Positions 1 to 11,816 of a stretch of DNA of 64,000 nt are shown in pieces. This DNA comes from Diphasiastrum complanatum (taxonomy: Eukaryota > Streptophyta > Lycopodiopsida > Lycopodiales > Lycopodiaceae): the NCBI GenBank assembly GCA_029204225.1, contig CM055114.1, positions 14,412,558 through 14,476,557 on the forward strand, read 5' to 3'. Below the pieces are notes generated by a model. It saw only the letters and a list, made by a program, of their open reading frames with translations. It searched no databases and had not been told where the DNA came from. Numbering within the stretch: the first letter of the stretch is position 1; every line of letters starts with the position of its first letter. The translations under genes and the position numbers were made by a program.

Positions 1-1286
1 TTGCAAAGATGGTGACAATAAGAATTCTTATTTCTCTTGCTTGTTTTTTCAAGTGGAAGGTGTTCCAATTAGATGTATCCAATGCTTTTCTAAATGGTTA
101 TCTTGAGGAGGAGATCTATATGGAACAACCTCAAGGATTCATCAAGGATGAGTCCAAAGTGTGCTTGCTTTTCAAAAGTCTTTATGGACTCAAGCAAGCA
201 CCAAGATCATGGTATTCAAGACTTAACTCTTTTCTTATCTCACTAGGATTTACTCTTGGTGACTATGATCCTTCCATGTATCTAAAGTTTGTTGATAGCA
301 ATATTGTCATTCTTCTGATTTATGTTGATGACATTATTCTTTGTGGAAGTTGTATCAAGCTAGTCGATGAAACCAAGCTAGCACTTGGATGTGAGTTTAA
401 AATGCAAGATCTAGGAGAGATACATTACATCCTAGGCCTATAAATTGATTTTTATGAAAATCATGTCTTTATATGTCAATCTAGATATGCTCACTCTATG
501 TTGAAAAAATTCCATGTGGAAAATTCTAAGAGCATAGATACTCCAATGGAGCAAATTGTAAAAGATCCTAATAAAGGTGATGAAAGATCCTTTGAGGACA
601 TCACACTTTTTAGGAGTCTTGTAGGCTCCTTGATTTGGCTTACCATTACTAGGCCCGATCTTAGTTTTTGTGTGCACAAATTGAGTCAATTTATGCAAGA
701 ACCTAAGATCCATCATTGGAAGATGGCCAAGAAGATTCTAAGATATGTATCTTCATCTTGTGATTATGGTCTACTCTATAAAAGTGAAGATCTATTCATT
801 ATTGGCTACTCGGATTCGGACTTTGCAAGTGACAAGATGGATCGAAAGTCTATTAGTGCATACACTATCTTTCTTGGAGGCAATCTAATATCTTGGCTTT
901 CCAAAAAGCAAGATATTATATCTCTCTCTTCATGTGAGGCCGATTACAAAGCACTCACTACAACTACCAAAGAAGTGCTTTGGATCAAGAGGTTATTAAT
1001 GGAGCTAAAGTGCATCAAGGAGGATGATCTACCAATGATCAAGTGTGATAACATCTCGGCCCAAGCTCTTGCCAATAATCCCATATTTCATGCAAGAAGC
1101 AAGCACATAGAAGTGGCACACCATTTTGTGAGAGAAAAGCTTATTGGAGGTGAAATCTATTTGGAGCATGTCAACTCGTCCTCTTGTATTGCCGATCTAC
1201 TCACCAAGCCTTTGAGAAAAAGTGCTTTCATCAAGCATAGATCTAATCTTGGAGTTATATCAAGATCAATGCTCAAATATTCATAG
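1..1286 (+). pseudogene. Ty1/copia polyprotein, C-terminal fragment (reverse transcriptase and RNase H)
   Basis: This is the 3' third of a copia pol gene that enters from outside the window. The frame opens at the reverse transcriptase palm (QLDVSNAFLNG, then LLIYVDDIILCG with the YVDD catalytic motif). It continues through RNase H (YSDSDFAS, SSCEADYKAL, KCDNISAQAL, HARSKHIEVAHHFVRE) and ends at TAG 1284-1286. A single in-frame TAA at 441-443, where relatives have the E of LGIEI, interrupts an otherwise open frame. The protein could not be made in one piece without readthrough. It is close in sequence to the two copia elements at 49.5-59.6 kb but belongs to another LTR family. The adjoining LTR starts 15 bp downstream. 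Confidence 0.93.
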
Positions 1287-1301
1287 ATAATTTTTTAGGA
1301 G

Positions 1302-2038
1302 TGTGAAGAATTGAAAAAGATTATCTATGTTAGATATAGGGGTCTTATGTTTTTTACATCGAGCATCTAGGTGTAGGATGTTGATAGGAATAAATTTGGC
1401 ATAGATGGCAAATTATGCACTTCCACTTGTAATGCCACTATTGAGCCAAAATAGAGTAAGAGGCTAAACACGTGCCAATTAGAGTGTATACAAGTGTAAA
1501 GCTTTTGTTTGATGAATTCCAAAAGGTCCAATAGGATTTAGAGGTGGAACCTTGCGAGGTCCAATAGGAAATTGAGGTGTGCTTGAATATAGTCCAATAG
1601 AATTAAGAAGTGTATGGTTCAATGATCCAATAGGATCAAGAGGTGACAAAATATGGTCCAATCATAGTTAAGCATAGTGGTAGCTCGTGGATCTACTAGT
1701 ATCATTGTTCTCCTCATTTTGGATCCAATTGATTTTGTGATTTCATGGATTTTGTGAGTTATTGGATTTCTAGCTTTCTCTCTCTACCCGAGAGCTCATG
1801 ATGTTTTTTCTCTCTCTACCCAAGGAGAGCAGCTTGTTTTTACTTAGATTATTTTTTGAATACTTCTCACACGTGTGAGTTAGAGTTGGAAGTGATTGAA
1901 TGCATGTAGTAGTGTCTTTTTGCCATAGGATCTAAGATTGATCTTGAATCTCAATCTAGTCTTGATCTTGGTGCATCTACACACCTTAGGAGATCACAAG
2001 TACATGTTGTGGACAATCCACACGTGTGAAATTCAACA
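1302..2038 (+). mobile_element. 3' LTR of the copia element at the left edge (737-bp family, copy L1)
   Basis: The LTR begins TGTGAAGAATTG and ends GTGTGAAATTCAACA, so it has TG...CA ends. A short purine stretch, AGGAG, lies just before it. Three relatives are in the window: 16928-17664 (inverted, also 737 bp), 20266-20984 (solo LTR) and an 82-bp stub at 13001-13082. It contains five CCAAT-bearing 33-bp repeats (1524-1665) and two perfect CACACGTGTG palindromes (1868-1877 and 2019-2028). Its right end interrupts gene 2 of transposon copy A. The 5' half of the element lies off the window, so the target-site duplication cannot be checked. Confidence 0.9.
1524..1665 (+). repeat. 33-bp CCAAT-box tandem repeats inside LTR L1
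   Basis: Imperfect units begin at 1524, 1557, 1591, 1624 and 1655. Each carries GTCCAATAG or a one-base variant, and spacing is 31-34 bp. The same series is present in inverted form in the LTR at 16928 and in direct form in the solo LTR at 20266. CCAAT boxes are binding sites for NF-Y transcription factors, so this may be the U3 enhancer of the family; that role is inferred. Confidence 0.7.
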
Positions 2039-3335
2039 CATGCATTATACTGATATTGTTCATTTCTTCTCAACTTTTAAACATAGACTGGATAGAATGT
2101 TCACCAAATTGTTTGATCTTTTCAAAAGTAGTTCTATGTGTCCGTACTGCAACAAGAAATGTCGATTGGTTGAATATCAGAGTGGTTTCGTACTTTTTCT
2201 TTTATTTCAGATCCCAGATGATGATGAAGTTCTTGTTGCTGACCCTCCTTTTGCACTCTCCTCTGTTCAGTCAACCATTAAGGATATCAGTCATTTTCTT
2301 ATCGACACTCCTGATAAAGAAAGTGACTTCGTTGATTTAAATACTGATGTTCTCCGGGATTCTTTCATTGGACAAAATACATCTGATGATGAATCCAAAT
2401 CTATGGAGGATTCGAAATGTCTTTTCAATTTGCTTGTATATTATATTAATGACGATGTATATTTTAGTACAGCTGATTTATGTAAATTTTTTTACTATCG
2501 TGAGGACGAGGTTCTATGTTTATTATCCAGCACAATTTTCGAATTCTCCGACTTTGTAGATTTTGATACAGATGACCTTGTTGCTGGTATTGATTTTGAT
2601 GATGAGGAGGGTCTTATGACCGGTGAAGAATGCTTGAATAAGACTTTATCAAATATAGCTGAGAATGGGCGAGGCAGACCATCCGATGAAGAATTCACGA
2701 CATTTCAATCCCAGATGGACTTCCCTTGTCCATCATTAATGCATTTCACTGATGATTCCAATTCAGTACGTGGTCATTATATTGATCATCCTGATCTGGT
2801 TGTTGCTGATGATGAAGAATGTGTAAGTGTTTGATCTTCCTTGTATTTGAATGTTTTCAATCACTGAATGTGTTTTTGCTAACATATTTCCTATTGTAGG
2901 ATGCTCTCATAATAGATGATTTTGCTGCGAGATGAGGTGGTTTCAGACAACATGCATCCTCGTTCCAGAGGGACAGTGGACTGGGCCACTATCTTCAGCA
3001 TTTCTTGAAGAGTGAGATCTGTATTGCTCATTCCAAGGAGCCCAGTCGGGGAGAGTCTTATAATGGCAATTAAAGCTTTATCATTTTATCTAGGAGGACA
3101 TAAATTTGTTAAGATAAATAAGATCATTTTTGTCAAAAGATCTTATGTTTTGAACATTTTAGACTTTACTGATGGGAATGTTCCTTTAAGGAGCTCTTAT
3201 TATTCATTGTATTCCACTTATATTGAGCTTAGTGGAAGTAAGGATAATGCACATCTATTAGATGCATACGCTAGTAGAGAATTTCTTCATGACAATACTA
3301 CCATAGAATCTAATACAAGATCTGATGATGAATAG
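2039..3335 (+). pseudogene. Transposon family gene 2, copy A (unrecognised acidic protein, 5' truncated)
   Basis: I do not recognise this protein family. The frame continues straight out of the LTR junction. Its first part reads KHRLDRMFTKLFDLFKSS, then CPYCNKKC, a CxxC-x3-C cluster that may bind metal. A long Asp/Glu-rich middle includes FVDFDTDDLVAGIDFDDEE. Exon 1 ends at 2822 with donor GTAAGT, and exon 2 starts at 2900 after TTGTAG in matching phase. Exon 2 has TGA at 2933-2935 and a frameshift near 3045, then reads MAIKALSFYLGGHKF...INKIIFVK and ends at 3335. The same blocks occur in copy C (23263-24667, minus), where the N-terminus is preserved. It converges on the transposase gene at 3466-4658. 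The Copia insertion removed its start. Confidence 0.7.
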
Positions 3336-3465
3336 TTGACACTTTGTATAATACAATCAATACATTTACATTGGGTATTGCTCCTCTCTTGTTCAATGAA
3401 TATGTAAAGCAATTTTGAACATGTCATGATGATCTTCTACTCAGCAATCATCTAATTTTCTCTTC

Positions 3466-4658
3466 TAGTATGAACTTGCATGCTTTTCTAAACTTGTTGT
3501 ATTGTGTGGACTTTGTTATATGTCAAATCTGAACTCTGCGGTAGAACCACTGAAACAATTGACAAATAGAGTTTCATTTTTCATTGGTTCCTCCATGTTG
3601 TGTATTTCGATGAAATGCTGCTCGTGCTTGCTAGTGTGACTTCTCCATCCCTTGTGATGACCATACACTCAAGCTTCCATATGTATTTGCAAAAAATGTT
3701 GTATAATCTCTTAGTATGTGCTGCATATGTCAAAATCATAATGTTGGTCTTATGTTTAGATCTAAATATATATGAAAATTTGAAAGCATTTTGAAAAATT
3801 TATACTAACCATGTAATGAGGGATGTGATCTTCTCCCCATGCTTTTGATATTGCATTAACAAACTTGACACAAGTCCTTTGGACAGCTTTCTTATCAATA
3901 TCAGAGTATTTTTTTTTCTTCTTAAAATAGCAATCATACTATCAAGCTTTTTCCATACATCAACTTTTAGTACTTTGGTTTTGCCATCTTTCTCGAAGTC
4001 CTGAGTGGCAGCATTAATGTCTGTCCAGACTGAGTGTTGAATACTAGAAGCCTTACCCGATAACCTCCTTTTGAAAGCGTTTGAATATCTTTGCAACTTT
4101 GTCGCTTTCGCTTCTTACTTTTAGCCTTCTTCTTTACCAAATCCACATCCTTCAGTAATTGTAAGTTTTCAATACGAATAGACTGTAAGACTGATTGCAT
4201 TTGCTCTAGTTCTGATTTGATATTGATTGCTATCTTCTGTAATGATTCATTATTTTTTTAAGTTGTTCATTTTCTTCTAACGTCTTTTGGATATGACAAT
4301 CTCTATTCTGACAATAAGAGGATATCCGAATTAACTCACCTTCTAAAAAGTGAACTTTATTCATATAAAGTTGTTTTCCATGGTTTTTCAATTTTTCACA
4401 ATATCCTAGTAATCCACTATGCCCATTGCATATCCATGTAACTAAATGAGTTATTGAAGAGAATGTGGGATGTGTCAAAGTGCTTGGATCTTGTGGATAT
4501 AATGTTTCATATGTCCACAAATCCACGTTTTTCTTTCCTTCTGCCCTGTAACGAGAACGATCTTCAGCAGATATTTGAACTCCTTTGCCTCCTCTTCTCT
4601 GCAAAGGTGCCCAATCAATAGGGATATCCACATGTAGATGATATAATGTCATCATCAA
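3466..4658 (-). pseudogene. Transposon family gene 1 (DDE-type transposase), copy A, internally deleted
   Basis: Exon 1 starts with ATG codons at 4658 and encodes an N-terminal domain with PTFSSITHLVTWICNGHSG and a basic stretch KKKAKSKKRKRQ that looks like a nuclear localisation signal. At about 4060 it jumps directly into the end of exon 3 (AATQDFEKDGKTK, VDVWKKLDSM). That removes roughly 1.4-1.5 kb holding both catalytic aspartates seen in copies B and C. Exon 3 ends at 3810 (donor GTTAGT). Exon 4 starts at 3720 after TATGCAG and carries the putative catalytic-Glu motif GSLSVWSSQGMEKSH, followed directly by a stop and then QARAAFHRNTQHGG. The N-terminus is better kept here than in copy B. 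This looks like an internal-deletion derivative of an autonomous element. Confidence 0.75.
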
Positions 4659-5150
4659 AAAAATAATAGAGTAATCAGTTGCATCAAAGTACTATGACCA
4701 GATTCTATGAAGCAAAACAAAATACTCATCTTTGATTATATTATATACTATGTACAATCAATCCAATCTCCATGCTTGTATGCTTGATTCAAATTTGGAA
4801 ATGCCGCTCATATTTCCATTCTTGTGGAAGGAATGCATATGTAAACATTTTGCAATTTTTCCTGATTCGAATTTGGGGATGGCGGTCATATTCTAGATCC
4901 AGTGAAAATATTGCCCTTTTAGTAACCAATGGAGGGAATATTTTTGAATTTAGTCAAGTTATACTACGAACTGTCAACAGTTCTTAACTGTGACTATAGA
5001 CACTGTGGTTAGATCATTGGGAACTGGAGAGGCCTTGGGAGTCGTGTGGGCAAGCAAATAAGCAATATTGTTTTATTTATTTTGATATTTTTGTATATCC
5101 TACATGGCATTCCTTAAAGGGTCTTTTTGATATTGAGAACTCCTCTAATG
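4659..5150 (-). promoter_or_regulatory. 5' flank of transposase gene, copy A, with a 78-bp-spaced motif
   Basis: This stretch is shared with copy B (30993-31517, opposite orientation) up to CATTAGAGGAG, where similarity stops sharply at 5150 and 30993. That break is a candidate element end, although I see no terminal inverted repeat. Within it a 31-bp motif, TGATTC(A/G)AATTTGG followed by ATGSCGSTCATATT, occurs at 4785-4815 and 4863-4893. Position just upstream of the transposase ATG suggests a promoter or a transposase-binding subterminal repeat; this is inferred. Confidence 0.55.
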
Positions 5151-6649
5151 AGGGGATCAGTCATTGGCATTTGCATCGATGGGGAGGCATCTACCATCAC
5201 GGGCGTGGATAGGCTACCTATAGCTTTCATGCATTTGGTTGTATTTGCAGGAGTCTAGGCTTAGCATAGGTGTTGGAATTTCCATGGTGCAGATTCTCAG
5301 GTGGTGAGATCAGGGATAAGCCTAGAGGAAGTCACTCAGAGCCATATACCTCAGTACGATCAAAGAGACAGTAGTCTCTGGATCCCATGAGCAGTGGCTC
5401 AGGGATATGCTTGTGGTGGCATGGTGTCAGGTGGCACATAGCCAAGGAGAGCGAGCAGATGCTAGAAGCCAGGTGGAGCAGGTGATGCTTTGGAGTTCGG
5501 CTTGTCTAGTAGGATGGTGACCAGGATCGGAGACATCAGGTGAGCATAATATGTGGATGATGAGTCCATTGGGGTGGCACTCAGGGAGATGCTACAATTG
5601 CTCAGATATGATATGTCCTTTGATGTATGGACGATGTTCTTCAGCTGGTGCATCATGTGGTGACCTAGAGATGGGTCATGCCTACTTGGAGGTAGGTGGC
5701 ATGGAGTGTACCTAGAGGTGGTATATATCCTGAGGGCATGGAGTGCATTACGGGCTGATGTGGATCCAGCATGGATGGAGATGGTTGCTCAGGGAGTGAT
5801 AGCTGATACTTTGGCGAGTAATCAGGTGAGCTGCATGGTTATATGCATAGTACTCTCCAGGTTGGCATCACATGTTGTTGTTATCCATCATTATTTGGTA
5901 AGCAGGATGCAGCGTTTGGTTAGTCCAGTTGGAGTCTATTGGACAGATTCTTGGGGAGCTATCGGTGGGTAATGGATACTTAATAATCAGATGGTACAGG
6001 GTACAGGGTTCTGGAGCTATCCTACCTAATATGCTATGGATCATGGGTGAGTTATTCATCATGATAGTGGACCTAGTTTGCATTTGCTTTGGCTTGGACG
6101 CTATGATGGATGTTGTGGGGAGATAGGCTCCTTGGTGGGAGGCCTATATACTAGTCAAATCAGAGTTGGCAATGTCAAGCATGGAAAGTTGAACCTACAT
6201 GGGATGTAGGACAGACAAATCATCATCAGTATCTCTGTGAGGTGGGTGAGCTACTCAGGTATAGCCTATGGTGAGGTTTGTGTACATTCATTCATTGAGT
6301 ACTTGGTAGACTCTTGTGCTTGGAGCATGGAGAATGGATGGGGATCAACTTTCAGGGCTTATTGGACAAGATGTCAGGGCAAAGCGGCTTGAAGCATAAC
6401 TTTGTTTGGGAGATACATCAGGAATGAGACTTGGAGCACTCATTGGTTCGAGATGGTTGATCTTGGATGATGGATGAGGACATCTATGTGATATGCTTGG
6501 ACGTGAGCGCATCTTGGTTACAGGTGCGAGCCATGGTTGGAGACCTGATTTGGTGACCAGTGGTGTAGCAGCAGATCTACAGGTGGCACAGGTGTTGGTA
6601 CGACTGGATACCACAATTTGGGCAGGCCTTGGTCATGTAATTTGACGCT
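5151..6649. other. 1.5-kb stretch without a recognised gene
   Basis: The + strand is G/T-rich and holds only short open frames with no family resemblance I can see, for example a 88-codon frame at 5706-5972. No LTR ends, primer site or tandem array was found. It lies between the end of copy A and the CACTA fragment and may be old retrotransposon leader sequence. Confidence 0.4.
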
Positions 6650-7739
6650 TTATCATTCGTGTTGGTTTGCACACGAACGTGTCGTATGAATTCATAGGTA
6701 TTACTTTTGTTGAGTCGATTGCAAAGAATCCGGACACATCCTTTCAAATGGTAGCATTGTTTTCACAATAGTTAACTTTGAACCATTTCACATCAAATAT
6801 CAAGTATTTTCCATTACTTCCATAGTCGACCTCATAAATATGTTGAAGTGTGCTGACATAGTGTAGGTCACCTGAAATGATGTTTGTGTTGTTTGCACTA
6901 GATCAACTCTCCTGTTGAAAGTTTGCCATTATGCTGCAATCAAATGTGTGTCTTTTGGTGTAAATGGCCTCAACACGAAAGTGATATCCGTATGCCCACA
7001 TGGCATTGTATGTTTAGTACTGGCACAACATATCTTGAACATTTTAGGGTTTAGGATTTTGAACTAGAAGAAATATAATAAACAAATTTATATTATCCTT
7101 TTCAAATTAAAACATTACTTACCTGCCATGAACAATTGCGAGCGAATTCCCACTCTTGTCCTGTCACATATTCACCATTTTCCGTTGCTTTTTCGAGAGT
7201 ATCATAGATCCATTCACATGTGCATCAAGAAGATAATTGCTCTAATGGCTCGTCATTCTCATATAAATGGTGAATCACCGTCTTGTTCCTTCTCATGTTT
7301 CGTCTCAAGGCCACACTTCTCTCCTTTGGCTTTTTCGTACTTCAAAATCCACTTGTCCATTCTTCCACAGTTGTATAAAATGAACATGCCAAACGATGTA
7401 GACATTTTTCTTACGACTCCTTTTCCTTAAGGTAATTCACCTTTAATGCTCTCGTCCTCTTAAGCACACCATAACTTTGGTGCGCTAGAGTGCATTTGTG
7501 AGAAATATTATGTGGTGTGAACAAGCCAACCTTCTAAGATGCTACCTTTTGGCCTTGTCTTTTGTCTCACATAATCTTTTAGAACTTTCATAAAACGCTC
7601 AAGGTAGCACATCCATCTAGTGTGCACTGGCCGGGCAATGTAAATTTCATCAACCAAATGCACAAGTACATGAACTTGTATATCCATGAAAGAAGTTGGA
7701 AAATCTCTTTCTAGCAAGCACATAGTTTCAATCATTTCT
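6650..7739 (-). pseudogene. CACTA (En/Spm) transposase, C-terminal part, decayed
   Basis: Reading right to left, 7735-7508 encodes the DUF4218 domain typical of plant CACTA transposases: MCLLERDFPTSFMDIQVHVL, then PVHTRWMCYLERFMKVLKDY. Next, with several frame changes, comes FILYNCGRMDKWILKYEKAKG. Then follows a DUF4216-like segment near 6960-6660 (HIYEVDYGSNGKYLIFDVKW). The order DUF4218 then DUF4216 matches intact CACTA proteins. A Gypsy-type LTR inserted at 7740 cuts off the N-terminal part. The right portion (from 7430) is included in the segmental duplication and repeated at 37072-37380; the DUF4216 portion is not. Assignment to CACTA is firm; activity is excluded by frameshifts and truncation. 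Confidence 0.85.
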
Positions 7740-8310
7740 TGTTGTTTCGAATGTATTTCACTCCATATGATCTCCTTTGAGGTGATCCACCTTATAAGGG
7801 AAGCTCCCTAAGATCCTGCTTACAAGACAAAACACAATGGAAAACACTATGGAGCAACCACCCAACCAAGTAGAAGCAACCAATCAACTCTAGAAGCTTC
7901 ACCCCCAAGCCAAGGAATAAGAAGCATGAAGGTAGAGTGAAACCTTGGCAAAAAATCGATGACCACAATGAGGAGTAGGGCGAGTTTGGCCTCAATATAT
8001 AGAGCGAAAAGCAACCTAGGCACATAGCCATGCATAGCCCTAAGTTTCCTATACATAGATTCACCTAAAATAGAGTCCTAAGCATGGACCAACTATTCAT
8101 AGAATTGTTATTGATAACTCTACACATGCATACACTGTCTCATACCTTGTCTAAACTCCATTTAGTGTGTTCTGGGCCTCACAAGGATATTAGTTACTTT
8201 TGGGTCACATCCAGTATGACATGGCATTACTAACAACTTGATTTACTGGAGTACCGTGTATCCAAGGCTAGGAGTATATTGAATTCTACTTATTGGCCAT
8301 GGAGATAACA
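7740..8310 (-). mobile_element. LTR, probably 3' LTR of a minus-strand element (duplication copy 1)
   Basis: On the minus strand it starts TGTTATCTCC and ends CGAAACAACA, giving TGTT...AACA ends. A polypurine tract (AAGGAGGAAAGAA on the minus strand, 8311-8325) lies just before its start, as expected for a 3' LTR. It interrupts the CACTA transposase gene immediately upstream of the codons for MIETMCLL. The matching copy in the duplication is 37381-37934. No 5' partner LTR is visible in the window, so the element is truncated; superfamily is not decidable from this part. Confidence 0.65.
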
Positions 8311-11300
8311 TTCTTTCCTCCTTAAACTGCTTCTATCCTTGGAAGCTCTATAAACAAGAAAGAATAACATGAGTAGTTATTTTAACTTTTCAATGTCCAG
8401 CTAGAAAATTATTATCCTTAGTCTAACTTTCACAATAGACAAGTACTCAGAGATAATCTCTGCACTGGAGTACAACTTAGGTTTGAAAAGTACACTAAGC
8501 AATAAATTTTCCATCTGGTTACATTCACCACAAGTTAGTAACATCACCTTCATGTAAAACACTTACATGAAACATTGGGTGAAATAACCTAACTTAAGAG
8601 ATTAAAGCTAAAGAAATCATAAAATAATTATAATTACAGTCTGAAATTATCCACAACTCTGACAAGTAATTCATAAGCTTTCAAGTACAAATATCCTTAG
8701 AATCCAGATTCTAAGATATGATAATTCATTCTATTAGAATCTTTAGGAGAATCATTAAGATATAGAATGATAAAATCTCAACTTTGAGTACACTAAGGGA
8801 TTCACTTCATTACAAAGAGGACTTCTTCTTCAAATATTTTCAATCTGAGTGATAGAAGCTACTATTCCATCGAAATCCATTTATGCAACAATGATATTCT
8901 AGGTTTAAGAAATTGAAACACTTTAACCTTAGAATTTATCCAAATTCCAAGTCCATTCCCACAAATATTCATTTATATGACATAACAGTCTTTCAGAAGA
9001 ATAACTTCATGCTAAAAAGAATCATATAAACAGTCTGATGTCTTATAAGAAATTATTAAAAAGTAAAGGATTAATTAAGAAAGCAAGAAATAGATTTGAG
9101 GGCCTCTGATTTTGTAAATATTGAGATACCACATTGGAATCTAGAATAAACCTCAAAATTTTCCAAAATACCCCACATTTGATCAAATGGTTTTCTTTTT
9201 TCTCATATCGCGACTAGCTACTAAAACACACCATTGATCATAAGATCTTTATAGTCCTGGAATTTCCTTTAAAAAATTACTGATGTCCCATACCATCAAC
9301 TTTTCCTTCAAGAAAACCCTTAACCGCCTTATCCGATATTCCACTGATCATCTAGCTATCCTATAATCCATATAGGATATTATCTCTTGTTCCCAAACAC
9401 TGGAGAATCCATTTATTTGGATGACTGGCATGCCTATCAGATGGATACCACAAATCCACATTTGATTATGTGACTTAAACAGAAGAATTAACATGGTTCA
9501 CTATTACACTCTGAACCTTTCTGGTTATTGACAAGCTCATAATCTTATATTGATGCATCAAATCTAGGGACAAGCTTCTGTCAACTAACAGATCCAATGT
9601 AATCCACATATCAGATTCCACTTCTAACATCACAATTAACATCCAAAACTGTGGATAACTCAATAGTTACAAAGATATCAGTTATGAATTTAATCGAATG
9701 AATTCTATCCTAGAAATTAATAACGTGTTAAGCAATTATTTACAGGGATTACCAAAATCCTAACTGTGAAATACATTTCCCGATCACACTTACTACCTCT
9801 GATGTCCACTCTTCTTCCCTCCTTAGAATTTTTAGTTCCTTGAAAATCTATTTCAGCTAAGGTATCAAGAAGACGTAATGACATTAGTAAATGTTTAAAA
9901 ATTACTTACTGTAGGAAAAAGTCCAAAACATGAATTTCATTTCTGTCCTGTACCTGGGTGAATATCTGATATCAAAAATCATTTACTAGTATGTGAAACC
10001 ATACTAGTCTGATCTTTTGAATATAATTCACCATAGGATTTTACTAAAAATGAAATCAGTTATGTAATTCCTATTATTACAAATTTTCCAATAAAATTAG
10101 ACTGTTTTTTCTTTTGATTGACATGGATGTTTACGTAGAACCACTTATTAGATAATTGTCCATGCTTTGGAATTGTGTCAATCCATATGACATCTCAAGC
10201 CCTATGCATAAGATAAGTTTCACTCTTCGAGGACTTCTAATGTGGACGATGCATGATTATTGTGGTTTGAGGGAGTGTTCAATATTATTGGAATGTTAAT
10301 TATAATGATTAAGTCTTAGTTACATCTCATAAATATATTTTAAAGTTTCAATATAGTAATGAATATAGATTCTACATCATCTGGATACAGAGCATGAGCA
10401 TGCTACATATGTGGCCTGAATTTAAAAACTTGTGATTATGGTACAAACTTGTTGAGAAAAGTGTTGTACAAAAATCATCCAAAATAACTACCAATCAATA
10501 AGACGAGGCATGGGGAAGATTGGAAGACGGCCCTTAATTAATCACACCTCCAACACTATTATGGTTCATCTAGCAAGCAATACATTAAGATTTTACTATT
10601 ATGAGAAAGCAAGTGGCGATCAAGTCTTTACTCAAAATTAGATCTATTATAACATATTTCATCATCTACCACTGGTTGTTGACATGCCATTCAAGCTGGG
10701 ATTAAGGAAGTCATTTGACACACTTGATTAAAATGCTACATGAGGGTAGTAAAATATATCATCATATAGTAAATATACATTGAAACCTTATCATAACGAT
10801 GAAACTTTTTTTATCAAATTTTTTCCTAAATGGATGCTAAATCAAACTGTCTTGGAGAATTCACATTGGAATTCATGACAAGCTCTTGACACTAAATTGG
10901 TAATATGTTAATGCTCCTTAGAATCATATTTATTTGGATTCATTTAAGGAAGCAATTGTCATGCATGATAATACGTTGATTTGAATGTCAACATAAGTTT
11001 TGTGTGGTCACTTAATGGTAAAGTTTATGTATGTGAGTTGTTCTTATTAGCTCAGTAGTTCAACAAGATATAGTATGTATGAATAAATGAGACATGCTCA
11101 TGTATAAGGTAAGATGATCATCATGATTCTAATTTAGAAAACATTCACTGGGATAGTAACATGTTTCAAAGAGAGGAGTACTGATGTGCTCATTTACATG
11201 GAATTTATGCCAAAATGTCTTGGAATCATTACCTTTATACAAAATAACATCATCTTTTTAATTAGCTCTAGAATCAACCTCAACCCGCACAAGCAAAAAG

Positions 11301-11366
11301 TAAAAATCACATGTCTATACATAGATGACATATGTGTAACGATGTGCAGGCGATGAGTATACATAA
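8311..11366. other. AT-rich decayed repeat DNA (duplication copy 1)
   Basis: No gene or known domain is recognisable. From 8311 it should be the 3' internal region of the minus-strand element above, but only short unassignable open frames remain (for example 9475-9663 minus). At 10262-10275 a TGTGGTTTGAGGGAG purine stretch is followed by TGTTCAATATTATTGG at 10276, a plausible polypurine tract and LTR start of a plus-strand element whose end I cannot place. The same pair is at 39891 in copy 2. Confidence 0.45.
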
Positions 11367-11816
11367 TCACGTGTTTATGCAGCCGTATTTGTCCGAATTC
11401 CTACAAGAAGACAAGTACTTGAGAGGGACTTGTTTGCATGGTTTGGAGATTGAAATCCAACAAATATGTTTTGTTGGAAGGGTGGCACGGACCATAAGTG
11501 TATCTTGTTCATCCACAGCCCATTCCACATCCACCCTATGTCCATAGTATCAATGTGATGAGCTATATGTCATTTCTACCTTCAATCTTTTCACCAATCC
11601 CAAGGCAATGAAAAATGCAAGCACACTACGTTGGTACTGGTTGCATGCTGCTCCATAATCCATTGGACTTATTGTTGCTTCTGCTTTCGCTTCATCAAGG
11701 TCCCATGAGTAACAATAATTTTTGAGACGGTCGTAGATTTCCTCTTGCAAGCACAAAGGCAGCTGCAGAATGTGCTCCTTAAGCTCTAACAAATCATGCA
11801 ATTCAGGTACATCCAT
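11367..11816 (-). pseudogene. Unrecognised gene in the duplication, copy 1 (nonsense-mutated)
   Basis: This is the partner of the 149-codon frame at 40968-41417. It starts MDVPELHDLLELKEHILQ, has an F-box-like or helical leader LPLCLQEEIYDRLK and continues to MTYSSSH. There a CGA arginine codon has become TGA. Beyond the stop the frame stays open and similar to copy 2 (GHRVDVEWAVDEQDTLMVRA) until 11367. Upstream and in frame, LIEKLFKLQHAEL precedes a TAG shared by both copies, so the ATG may be an internal residue of a once longer protein. I do not recognise the family; an F-box origin is only a guess. Confidence 0.5.

Noticed and set aside
1938-2038. Start of the 298-codon frame inside LTR L1
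   Set aside because: The first 34 codons are LTR sequence read by chance into gene 2; the true N-terminus, seen in copy C, is different.
5706-5972. 88-codon frame as a gene
   Set aside because: No domain, no second copy, and located in G/T-rich sequence with no splice or start context.
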